Of a stretch of DNA of 14,308 nucleotides, positions 7,243 to 14,172 are shown in pieces; position 1 is the first letter of the stretch; every line of letters starts with the position of its first letter. The translations under genes and the position numbers were made by a program. Source of the stretch: Nitrospirota bacterium. GTDB lineage: Bacteria; Nitrospirota; Thermodesulfovibrionia; Thermodesulfovibrionales; Dissulfurispiraceae. The DNA lies in NCBI GenBank assembly GCA_013349595.1, contig DUZI01000013.1, positions 1-14,308 on the forward strand, written 5' to 3'. A model generated the notes under the pieces. The model did not search any database, was not told the origin of the DNA, and saw nothing but the letters and a program-made list of their open reading frames with translations.

Positions 7243-8718
7243 ATGGAAGAATTAGGCGAACAAACAAAACAAAGGATTAACAAATTAAGAGAACTTAAAG
7301 AATTAGGAATTGACCCTTACAAACAGTCCTTCAATCCCAAAGACACAGCATCAAATTTAATAACCACTTACAAAGACTACGCTAAAGAAAGCTTTGAACA
7401 AGAACAAATTAATGTTTCTATAAGTGGAAGGATTGTTGCCTTAAGGGATTTTGGCAAGGCTTCCTTTGCCCATATCCAAGATTCAACGGACAGGATTCAA
7501 ATTTATCTTAAAAAAGATGCCCTTGGTGATAAATTTATTATACTCAAAAAACTTGATATTGGCGATATTATTGGTATTAAAGGCAGGTTATTTAGGACAA
7601 AGACCAATGAACTTACTGTTGAAGTCCACGACTTAACAATCCTATGTAAATCCCTTCATCCTTTGCCTGAAAAATGGCATGGATTAAAGGATGTAGAGAT
7701 TCGTTACAGACAGAGATACCTTGACTTAATAGTTAACCCAGAGGTAAAGGAGATATTTGCACAGCGGAGTGCTATCATAAAGGCTATCAGGGATTTCTTT
7801 GAGTCAAAGGGTTTTATTGAGGTAGAGACGCCTATGATGCATTTAATCCCAGGTGGTGCAACAGCAAGACCCTTTAAGACCCATCATAATGCCCTTGACT
7901 TAGATTTATTTTTAAGGATTGCACCTGAATTATATCTTAAAAGACTCCTTGTTGGTGGTTATGACAAAATCTTTGAGATTAATAAAAACTTCAGAAATGA
8001 AGGCATATCTACAAAACACAATCCAGAATTTACAATGATGGAGTTTTACATAGCCTACAAAGATTACAAATACCTTATGGAATTAACTGAAGAACTCATC
8101 ACATCAGTAACAATGAAAGTAAAAAATAGCCTTGAAATACCTTATGAAAATACAGTGATTAACCTCACTCCACCATGGAAAAGATTCCCTCTGCTTGATG
8201 CCCTCAAAGAAAAAGGGGTGCCAGAGGAGATTTTTAATGACGCCACTAAGGCAATGACTTGGGCAAGAGGTAAAGGTATAGATATTGATTCGTCGATGCA
8301 ACTTGGCAAAATACTTGATGAAATATTTAAAGAGTTAGTTGAGCCTGAACTGATTCAGCCAACCTTTATTATTGATCACCCTGTTGAATTATCACCCCTT
8401 GCAAAGAGAAAGCCTGAAAACCCTAATTTAGTTGAAAGGTTTGAACTATTCATTGCTGGCAGAGAGATTGCAAATGCCTTTAGTGAGTTAAATGATCCCC
8501 TTGACCAGAGAGAGAGATTTATCAATCAAGTGGAGGCAAAAAACAAAGGTGACGATGAGGCTCATGAAATGGATGAAGACTTTGTGACTGCCTTAGAATA
8601 TGGTATGCCCCCTGCTGCAGGCGAAGGTATAGGCATAGATAGACTTGTTATGTTGTTAACCAATTCAAAATCTATCAGAGATGTAATACTTTTCCCCTTA
8701 TTAAAACCAGAAAGATGA
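7243..8718 (+). CDS. lysS: Lysyl-tRNA synthetase, class II
   Basis: Charges tRNA-Lys with lysine in the cytoplasm. Residues about 55-145 form the N-terminal OB-fold anticodon-binding domain (VSISGRIVALRDFGKASFAHIQD). The class II core shows motif 1 (FFESKGFIEVETPMM), motif 2 (FRNEG...HNPEFTMMEFY) and motif 3 (GEGIGIDRLVMLLTNS, then RDVILFP near the C-terminus). Length is 491 residues, normal for bacterial LysS. The N-terminus MEELGEQTKQRINKLRELKELGIDPY matches the family start, so ATG 7243 is firm even though no ribosome site precedes it; the promoter position suggests leaderless translation. lolC follows after 29 bases, so lysS probably heads the lol-ampG operon. A lysS-lolC-lolD order is, as I recall, also found in some Desulfobacterota. 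Confidence 0.98.
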   Translation: MEELGEQTKQRINKLRELKELGIDPYKQSFNPKDTASNLITTYKDYAKESFEQEQINVSISGRIVALRDFGKASFAHIQDSTDRIQIYLKKDALGDKFIILKKLDIGDIIGIKGRLFRTKTNELTVEVHDLTILCKSLHPLPEKWHGLKDVEIRYRQRYLDLIVNPEVKEIFAQRSAIIKAIRDFFESKGFIEVETPMMHLIPGGATARPFKTHHNALDLDLFLRIAPELYLKRLLVGGYDKIFEINKNFRNEGISTKHNPEFTMMEFYIAYKDYKYLMELTEELITSVTMKVKNSLEIPYENTVINLTPPWKRFPLLDALKEKGVPEEIFNDATKAMTWARGKGIDIDSSMQLGKILDEIFKELVEPELIQPTFIIDHPVELSPLAKRKPENPNLVERFELFIAGREIANAFSELNDPLDQRERFINQVEAKNKGDDEAHEMDEDFVTALEYGMPPAAGEGIGIDRLVMLLTNSKSIRDVILFPLLKPER

Positions 8719-8747
8719 TCTTTTTATGAAACAACAATATCAATAAC

Positions 8748-9983
8748 ATGAATTTGCCCTATTATCTTTTTATTGCACTTAGATATTTTAAATCAAAAAA
8801 GAAAAATAGAGGACTATCTTTTAATTCCATCATCTCTATCGCTGGCGTTGCCGTTGGTGTAATGGCATTACTCGTTGTCCTTTCTGTAATGAGTGGTTTT
8901 CATGAGGATTTACAAAAAAAGATACTTGGTGCTAATGCCCATGTTATTGTAACGAGTTTTAACGGTCCCTTTGAAAATTACAAAGAGATAATGGACAAGG
9001 TTAAGGAAAAAAATCATGTAATTGCCTCTGCCCCATTTACTTTGGGACAAGTAATGGTCTCTGCAGGCAAGAAAGGACATGGTGTTTTTATAAGAGGTAT
9101 CGATTTTGAATCAGAAAAAAACACTACGGATATATTGAAAAATATCAAATATGGCTCCTTAGATAACTTTAAAAAACCAACAGAAAAGGGCAAAACGGGA
9201 ATAATCATGGGCAAGGAACTTGTTAATATGCTTGGTCTTTTTGTTGGCGATACTGTTAGTGTCATCTCTCCTACATCAGAATTTGGACCTATGGGGATGA
9301 TACCGAAGGCAAAACAGTTTCAATTATCAGCAGTCTTTGAAATGGGGATGTTTGATTATGATATGAATCTTGTATTGATTGATTTAAAAACCTCACAAGA
9401 GTTTTTTGGACTTGGCAAATCAGTTACAGGGGTTGAATTGAGGCTTGATGATATTTACAAGGCTGATGTAGTTAGAGAGTTAATCAATAATGACATTGGA
9501 TTTCCCTTTTATGCAAGAGACTGGATGCAGATGAATAGGAATCTGTTTTCTGCCCTAAAGTTAGAAAAATTTGCAATGTTCATAATTCTTATTTTAATTG
9601 TCCTTGTTGCCTCTTTTAATATTGTAAGCACCCTTATGATGAATGTTATGGAAAAACAAAAGGAGATTGCTATTTTAAAGGCTATGGGTTCTGCAAATAA
9701 GGGAATAATGATGATATTTATGTTACAAGGGCTCATTATTGGATTAATTGGTACTACCATAGGTGTGATAGGTGGTTATGGATTATCTAAATTGATTAAT
9801 AATTACGAGTTAATAAAACTACCTGCAGATATTTACTATCTAAGCAAGTTGCCTGTAAAAATGAAACTAATAGACTTTTTAGTGGTTTCTATTTCTGCAA
9901 TAGCTATAAGTTTTATTTCAACAATATATCCTTCTTATTATGCAGCAAAAATTAATCCAGTAGAGCCTTTAAGATATGAATAA
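8748..9983 (+). CDS. lolC: Lipoprotein-releasing ABC transporter permease (LolC/LolE family)
   Basis: Inner-membrane subunit that, with LolD, extracts lipoproteins for passage to the outer membrane. The order is family-typical: an N-terminal membrane segment at about 26-49 after the basic FKSKKKNRGLSF, a large periplasmic domain (about 50-270), then three membrane segments at about 275-297, 316-345 and 370-395. KEIAILKAMG after the second segment is the cytoplasmic coupling region shared with FtsX/MacB permeases, and the end PVEPLRYE is typical. Length is 411 residues. Only one permease gene is present, so the transporter may use a homodimer or a second subunit encoded elsewhere. ATG 8748 has no clear ribosome site; a seven-codon ATG...TAA frame (8726-8746) ends one base before it. 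Confidence 0.95.
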   Translation: MNLPYYLFIALRYFKSKKKNRGLSFNSIISIAGVAVGVMALLVVLSVMSGFHEDLQKKILGANAHVIVTSFNGPFENYKEIMDKVKEKNHVIASAPFTLGQVMVSAGKKGHGVFIRGIDFESEKNTTDILKNIKYGSLDNFKKPTEKGKTGIIMGKELVNMLGLFVGDTVSVISPTSEFGPMGMIPKAKQFQLSAVFEMGMFDYDMNLVLIDLKTSQEFFGLGKSVTGVELRLDDIYKADVVRELINNDIGFPFYARDWMQMNRNLFSALKLEKFAMFIILILIVLVASFNIVSTLMMNVMEKQKEIAILKAMGSANKGIMMIFMLQGLIIGLIGTTIGVIGGYGLSKLINNYELIKLPADIYYLSKLPVKMKLIDFLVVSISAIAISFISTIYPSYYAAKINPVEPLRYE

Positions 9984-9993
9984 GGGGTAAAAG

Positions 9994-10227
9994 ATGTTTA
10001 AATTATTATTCAAATTAATCTTTTATAGCATTGTCTTAGCGATAGCCTTTGTAATTATTACCTTTTGGGGTGAAGGCGGTGATAAATTTAGGGTCATTGG
10101 TGAAAAAACTGGCGGATTTATAAGTAAATATACTGATGAATTGGCAAAAATGGCTGATGATTTTTATGACTTAATATCTGATAAAAAAAAGAGACTTGGC
10201 AAGGGTAGAAAGCTTGTAGATGAATGA
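9994..10227 (+). CDS. Small single-pass membrane protein of unknown function between lolC and lolD
   Basis: A 77-residue protein I do not recognise. Residues about 5-24 form one hydrophobic membrane segment (lfklIFYSIVLAIAFVIITFW). The rest is charged and probably helical, with a lysine/arginine-rich C-terminus (DKKKRLGKGRKLVDE). The gene is well supported as real: AAGGGG precedes ATG 9994 at good spacing, it begins ten bases after the lolC stop, and its last 8 bases overlap the lolD start. The position suggests a link to the lipoprotein-release transporter, for example as an accessory subunit or membrane anchor, but nothing in the sequence proves it. There is no cysteine lipobox, so it is not itself a lipoprotein. 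Confidence 0.8.
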   Translation: MFKLLFKLIFYSIVLAIAFVIITFWGEGGDKFRVIGEKTGGFISKYTDELAKMADDFYDLISDKKKRLGKGRKLVDE

Positions 10228-10942
10228 CAACTTGATTCAAACTGAAGGACTTAAAAAGTCCTTTTTCACCCCTGCTGGAGAACTTGCAGTAATCAAATCA
10301 ATAAATAGTATATTCAAAAAAGGTGAAATAGTCTCCATAGTTGGTCTTTCTGGGGCAGGTAAGAGCACCTTTTTGCACATACTCGGTACACTTGATAGTC
10401 CTACAGGTGGAAAGGTTAATTATTTTCTTGATGAAGGGCAATATATTGACCCATTCGTACTTAATCCCCTTGACTTATCTGTCTTCAGAAATAACTACAT
10501 TGGTTTTATATTTCAGTTTCACTACTTACTACCTGAATTTTCAGCCCTTGAAAATGTCATGATGCCAGGACTTATCCATTTAGAGCATAAAAAGGGTAAG
10601 AGATTTACTAAGGAATATCTTACAGAAAGGGCAAAGGAGTTGTTATCAGACTTAGGCATATACAATAGAAGACAACACAAGGCAGGTGAATTATCAGGTG
10701 GCGAGCAACAAAGGGTTGCCACTGCAAGGGCTTTACTCCTTGATCCAATGGTAGTCTTTGCAGATGAACCAACAGGCAATCTTGATTCAGCCACAGGAGA
10801 GGAACTCTTTAAACTACTCCTTAAAATAAACGAGACTAAAGGCACAACCTTTGTGATTGTTACCCACAATGAGTATCTTTCAAGGAGATGTCATCGTGTC
10901 CTTGAGATGAAAGATGGGGTTTTAGAGAGTTTTAGTGTCTAA
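10220..10942 (+). CDS. lolD: Lipoprotein-releasing ABC transporter ATP-binding protein
   Basis: ATPase subunit that powers lipoprotein release with the LolC/E permease. Visible motifs: Walker A GLSGAGKST (42-50), Q-loop region FIFQFHYLLPEFSALENV (97-113, strongly LolD-like), signature LSGGEQQR (158-165), Walker B MVVFADEP (177-184, catalytic E183) and the H-loop VTHN (H216). Length is 240 residues. The stretch at about 66-86 (VNYFLDEGQYIDPFVLNPLD) is somewhat longer than the usual short linker before the Q-loop. ATG 10220 overlaps the 77-residue protein by 8 bases, and the 3' end overlaps ampG by 8 bases, so the three genes are likely co-translated. Confidence 0.95.
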   Translation: MNDNLIQTEGLKKSFFTPAGELAVIKSINSIFKKGEIVSIVGLSGAGKSTFLHILGTLDSPTGGKVNYFLDEGQYIDPFVLNPLDLSVFRNNYIGFIFQFHYLLPEFSALENVMMPGLIHLEHKKGKRFTKEYLTERAKELLSDLGIYNRRQHKAGELSGGEQQRVATARALLLDPMVVFADEPTGNLDSATGEELFKLLLKINETKGTTFVIVTHNEYLSRRCHRVLEMKDGVLESFSV

Positions 10943-12173
10943 TCTTAAAGATTATTATGCTGTATTTACCAGCAAAAAAATGGCTGTTATGCTTTTACTT
11001 GGCTTTTCTTCTGGATTACCTTTAGCCCTTACAGGTGGCACGCTTCAGGCATGGCTTACAGTATCAGGGGTAGATTTAAAGACTATTGGTCTTTATTCTC
11101 TTATTGGAATACCTTATACCGTTAAATTTCTCTGGTCTCCCTTTATGGACAGATTTATACCACCCTTTTTTGATAGGAGAAGGGGCTGGATTGCCCTATG
11201 CCAAATAACACTTGCTATATCTATTGTGCTTATAGGTTTTCAAGACCCTCAAAAAATGGTACTTTCAATAGCAATGCTTGCCCTATTTACTGCCTTTGCA
11301 TCAGCATCACAAGACATTGTTATAGATGCCTATAGGACTGATATTCTTGAAAGTGTAGAGAGGGGGCTTGGTTCAGCCATTTTCGTTACAGGATATAGGA
11401 TTGGTATGCTCATATCTGGTGCCTTTGCAATGATACTCTCTGACAGGATTGGTTGGCAAAATACATATCTTGTAATGTCTGGCTTGATGGCATTAAATAT
11501 TTTATCAACTCTTATTGCCCCTAAGCCTTCTGAAGTAGTCTCACCACCAAAGACACTTCAAGAGGCAGTATGGGGACCACTTAAAGATTTTTTTACAAGA
11601 AACCATGCCTTTATTTTCTTACTTGCAATCATTCTTTACAAACTCGGTGATGCCTATGCAGGTACCCTTACTACAGCTTTTTTAATAAGAGGTGTTGGTT
11701 TTTCTCCTACTGATGTTGGGGCAATAAACAAGGGCTTTGGTCTGTTTGCACTCATATTAGGTGCAATGGCTGGTGGGACTTTGATGGTCAAGATGAGGCT
11801 ATTTAATGCCTTGATTGTCTTTGGTTCCTTTCAGGCTGTATCAAATCTGTCATTCATACTCCTTGATATTTATGGTAAGCATTACGAATTAATGATTTTT
11901 ACAATAGCCTTTGAAAATTTTACTGGTGGTATGGGGACATCGGCATTTATAGCTCTACTTATGTCTCTTTGTAATGCCCAATATAGTGCAACACAATATG
12001 CACTTTTAAGCTCCCTTGCATCACTGGGAAGGGTATTTATTGCACCTACTTCTGGATATGTAGTTTCAATGACTGGTTGGAGTGTATTTTTCTTTATCAC
12101 ATTTTTATCAGCCTTGCCGGGCTTGATAATACTTATTCTCATGAAAAAATCCATAGATAACTTAACAAAATGA
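10935..12173 (+). CDS. ampG: AmpG-family muropeptide permease (major facilitator superfamily)
   Basis: A polytopic inner-membrane transporter, by family a proton-driven importer of anhydro-muropeptides for cell-wall recycling. The N-terminus SSGLPLALTGGTLQAWLTVSGVDLKTIGLYSL (from about residue 25) and KFLWSPFMDRFIPPFFDRRRGW are hallmarks of AmpG, as is SASQDIVIDAYRTDIL. About 12 membrane segments fit the 412 residues, the usual length for the shorter AmpG proteins. The start is GTG 10935, overlapping the lolD stop, with GAGAG a few bases upstream; the next in-frame ATG would remove needed N-terminal sequence. The gene ends the operon begun at lysS; no rho-independent terminator follows, only the foldback copy. 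Substrate is inferred from family alone. Confidence 0.9.
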   Translation: MSNLKDYYAVFTSKKMAVMLLLGFSSGLPLALTGGTLQAWLTVSGVDLKTIGLYSLIGIPYTVKFLWSPFMDRFIPPFFDRRRGWIALCQITLAISIVLIGFQDPQKMVLSIAMLALFTAFASASQDIVIDAYRTDILESVERGLGSAIFVTGYRIGMLISGAFAMILSDRIGWQNTYLVMSGLMALNILSTLIAPKPSEVVSPPKTLQEAVWGPLKDFFTRNHAFIFLLAIILYKLGDAYAGTLTTAFLIRGVGFSPTDVGAINKGFGLFALILGAMAGGTLMVKMRLFNALIVFGSFQAVSNLSFILLDIYGKHYELMIFTIAFENFTGGMGTSAFIALLMSLCNAQYSATQYALLSSLASLGRVFIAPTSGYVVSMTGWSVFFFITFLSALPGLIILILMKKSIDNLTK

Positions 12174-12208
12174 CCAGTGTTTATGGTAGATTTACAGATT
12201 ACTATTTA

Positions 12209-12436
12209 CCCAAATACAGCGATAAGGATGGGGCTCTGAAGTGAATGGCGATGTTTTGGCAACAGTTCTTTGCGACTGGAGCGTTAAACAGCCGCAAGTG
12301 TTTGAACCCGAAGGGTGGGAGCCACATGACTTTTTTGGGTGATAGTTGAGTTTTGCGGCTGCAGCGAAATGTGCATTAGAACTGTCAAAACATAAGTCCT
12401 GAACGAAAGAGACTTATCCTTATCGCTGGATCTCGG
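12209..12436 (+). repeat. 228-bp foldback element, copy 2 (degenerate right arm)
   Basis: A second copy in the same orientation as 6796-7035. The first 101 bases differ from copy 1 at only five positions, all transitions, and the outer 29 bases of the left end are identical. The right end (12408-12436) differs from copy 1 at six of 29 positions and no longer pairs perfectly with the left end: 23 Watson-Crick pairs and two G-T pairs remain. The centre is shorter and lacks the CCCCAAAAA/TTTTTGGGG hairpin. It is flanked by TA on both sides (12207-12208 and 12437-12438). It fills most of the ampG-MOSC spacer; the rest of 12174-12477 shows only the MOSC ribosome site. Confidence 0.88.
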
Positions 12437-12466
12437 TACTTAGATAAAACAAAGTTAGACAGAAAT

Positions 12467-12471
12467 GGAGG
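12467..12471 (+). promoter_or_regulatory. Ribosome binding site that fixes the GTG start of the MOSC gene
   Basis: GGAGG lies six bases before GTG 12478. A closer ATG (12473) is only one base away and reads ATG AAG TGA, so it cannot be the gene start. The GTG is therefore the supported start. Confidence 0.75.
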
Positions 12472-12477
12472 TATGAA

Positions 12478-12966
12478 GTGAAAGGCAAGATAGTATCAAT
12501 AAATGTAAGTTATAAGACTGGGATGAAAAAGACACCAGTTGATGAGGTGACCGTTGTTGAGAATAAAGGCATTGCTGGAGATGCCCATGCATCATCAAAT
12601 TGGCATAGACAGCTGAGTCTATTAGCCATTGAGAGTATAGAAAAGATGCAAAAATTAGGGCTAAATGTCAAGGAAGGTGATTTTGCTGAAAACATTACCA
12701 CCGAAGGTCTTGATTTGTTAAGTCTTCCACTTGGAACAAGGATGAAGATAGGCAATGATGTAATTGGAGAGGTAAGTCAGATTGGAAAGAAATGCCATAA
12801 CAAGTGTGCCATTTATGAACAGGCAGGGGATTGTGTGATGCCAAAAGAAGGTATATTCATAAAGGTAATGAAAGGTGGAATAATCAAAAAGGGCGATGAA
12901 ATTGAAATAATGAAGAGAAGAGATCTTAGTGATTACCTTATGAACATTGAAGAGAGACCATATTAG
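12478..12966 (+). CDS. MOSC domain-containing protein
   Basis: A stand-alone MOSC (molybdenum cofactor sulfurase C-terminal) domain of 162 residues, which by family binds molybdenum cofactor or handles sulfur for it. The N-terminal VVENKGIAGDAHASSNWHRQLSLLA (27-51) and GDFAENITTEGLDLLSLPLG (67-86) are the conserved MOSC core. The cysteine-bearing part GKKCHNKCAIYEQAGDCVMPKEGIF (103-127) has C106, C110 and C119; a cysteine here is the expected sulfur carrier. The start is GTG with a GGAGG site. The next gene, mogA, starts one base after its stop, and MOSC-MogA neighbours or fusions are common, which supports a role in molybdoenzyme cofactor maturation. The exact reaction is unknown for most stand-alone MOSC proteins. 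Confidence 0.93.
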   Translation: MKGKIVSINVSYKTGMKKTPVDEVTVVENKGIAGDAHASSNWHRQLSLLAIESIEKMQKLGLNVKEGDFAENITTEGLDLLSLPLGTRMKIGNDVIGEVSQIGKKCHNKCAIYEQAGDCVMPKEGIFIKVMKGGIIKKGDEIEIMKRRDLSDYLMNIEERPY

Positions 12967-12967
12967 C

Positions 12968-13450
12968 ATGGAATTCACCTTTGCAGTTATAACCTTAAGT
13001 GACAAGGGATTTGAAGGGCTTAGGGAGGATAAAAGTGGTCCTGCAATTAAAGATTTTTTTGTAGAAAAAGGCAAGCTCCTACATTATGAAATAATCCCTG
13101 ACGAAAAACCCCTTATTATGAAAAGACTTATAGAGCTTACCGATAAGGTTGATGTAATCTTCACAACTGGTGGAACAGGCTTATCTCCAAGAGATGTTAC
13201 ACCTGAGGCAACCATTGAGGTCTTAGATAGACAAATACCTGGAATTGCAGAAGCTATGAGGATTGAGGGGATGAAGAAGACAAAAAATGCCCTATTATCA
13301 AGGGCAGTGGCAGGGCAAAGGGGAAAGACATTAATAATAAACCTTCCCGGCAGTCTAAAGGCAGTTATAGAAAACCTTGAAATAATCAAAGAGATTCTCC
13401 CTCATGCAATTGAGAAGATTAAGGGACAGCAGGGTGACTGCGGTAGTTAA
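12968..13450 (+). CDS. mogA: Molybdopterin adenylyltransferase
   Basis: By family it adenylates molybdopterin before molybdate insertion, in the cytoplasm. The MoaB/Mog fold is clear: TLSDKGFEGLREDKSGPAI (9-27), the nucleotide-binding TTGGTGLSPRDVTPEA (66-81), PGIAEAMR (91-98), and near the C-terminus SRAVAGQRGKTLIINLPGSLKAV, the conserved active-site segment. Length from ATG 12968 is 160 residues, normal. A TTG at 12947 would add seven residues that overlap the MOSC gene; I prefer the ATG because family members begin close to the first beta strand, though the ribosome site there is weak. Distinguishing MogA from MoaB by sequence alone is imperfect, but the MOSC neighbour favours molybdenum use. 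Confidence 0.93.
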   Translation: MEFTFAVITLSDKGFEGLREDKSGPAIKDFFVEKGKLLHYEIIPDEKPLIMKRLIELTDKVDVIFTTGGTGLSPRDVTPEATIEVLDRQIPGIAEAMRIEGMKKTKNALLSRAVAGQRGKTLIINLPGSLKAVIENLEIIKEILPHAIEKIKGQQGDCGS

Positions 13451-13458
13451 AAAAAGAT

Positions 13459-14172
13459 ATGACAAGTGAAATCAATTACACCATTGCCTTTATAGCAGGG
13501 CTCATGTCCTTTCTATCGCCCTGTGTATTACCACTTGTGCCTATCTATGTATCAATTATTTCAGGGATTAGCTTTGAAGATATTAGGAACAATAGATTTT
13601 CTTTTAAAACACTATTTAACACCATAGCATTTATCTTTGGTTTTTCAACAATTTTTATTACCTTAGGTGCCTCTTCTTCCTTTATAGGAGCATTGCTTAT
13701 TGAATACCAAGTTATTTTAAGGGTTACAGGCGGCATTTTTATTATAATACTTGGACTATTTATGACAGGTCTCATAAAATCTCAAATCCTTATGCAAGAG
13801 AAGAGATTTAATCTTAATAGGTCTTCCACTGGTATATTAAGCTCCTTTTTCATAGGAATAGTCTTTGCCGCTGGCTGGACACCCTGCATAGGACCTATTT
13901 TAGGAGCAATATTGCTCTATACAGCATCACAAGCCTCAACTAATCAAGGCATACTAATGCTAACGATGTATTCTTTAGGTTTGGCTGTGCCATTTTTGTT
14001 ATCCTCAATATTCATAAGCCTTTTCTTTACTTACACAAGGAAGATGAACAAATTTATGAGATATGCATCATTAATTATTGGTATTGTTATGATTTTCATT
14101 GGGATACTACTTGTTTTTGACAAACTATCCCTCGTTTCTTCTATATTTCCAAAGCTTGATGTAAAATATTAG
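13459..14172 (+). CDS. ccdA: CcdA-family thiol-disulfide electron transporter
   Basis: A six-segment inner-membrane protein that, by family, passes electrons from cytoplasmic thioredoxin to periplasmic thiol proteins, for example in cytochrome c assembly. The two redox cysteines sit in the expected contexts: C22 in FLSPCVLPLVP of segment 1 and C143 in AAGWTPCIGPILGA of segment 4. The repeated three-segment halves and the 237-residue length match CcdA rather than full DsbD, which carries extra periplasmic domains. ATG 13459 is eight bases after the mogA stop, with only a weak purine run ahead. No thioredoxin-like partner or cytochrome gene is visible, so the acceptor is unknown. Co-location with molybdenum cofactor genes may be incidental. 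Confidence 0.93.
   Translation: MTSEINYTIAFIAGLMSFLSPCVLPLVPIYVSIISGISFEDIRNNRFSFKTLFNTIAFIFGFSTIFITLGASSSFIGALLIEYQVILRVTGGIFIIILGLFMTGLIKSQILMQEKRFNLNRSSTGILSSFFIGIVFAAGWTPCIGPILGAILLYTASQASTNQGILMLTMYSLGLAVPFLLSSIFISLFFTYTRKMNKFMRYASLIIGIVMIFIGILLVFDKLSLVSSIFPKLDVKY

Noticed and set aside
10522..10869. A 115-codon minus-strand frame opposite lolD
   Set aside because: The plus strand here encodes the conserved ABC motifs, so the antisense frame is a by-product of that coding sequence.
6796..12436. The two foldback copies as ends of a composite transposon
   Set aside because: The DNA between them holds only ordinary core genes (lysS, lolC, lolD, ampG) with base use like the rest of the window, and no transposase. 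The copies are better seen as independent insertions.
12510..13074. Minus-strand open frames opposite the MOSC and mogA genes
   Set aside because: They are antiparallel to clearly recognised genes and encode hydrophobic, low-information peptides with no family resemblance.
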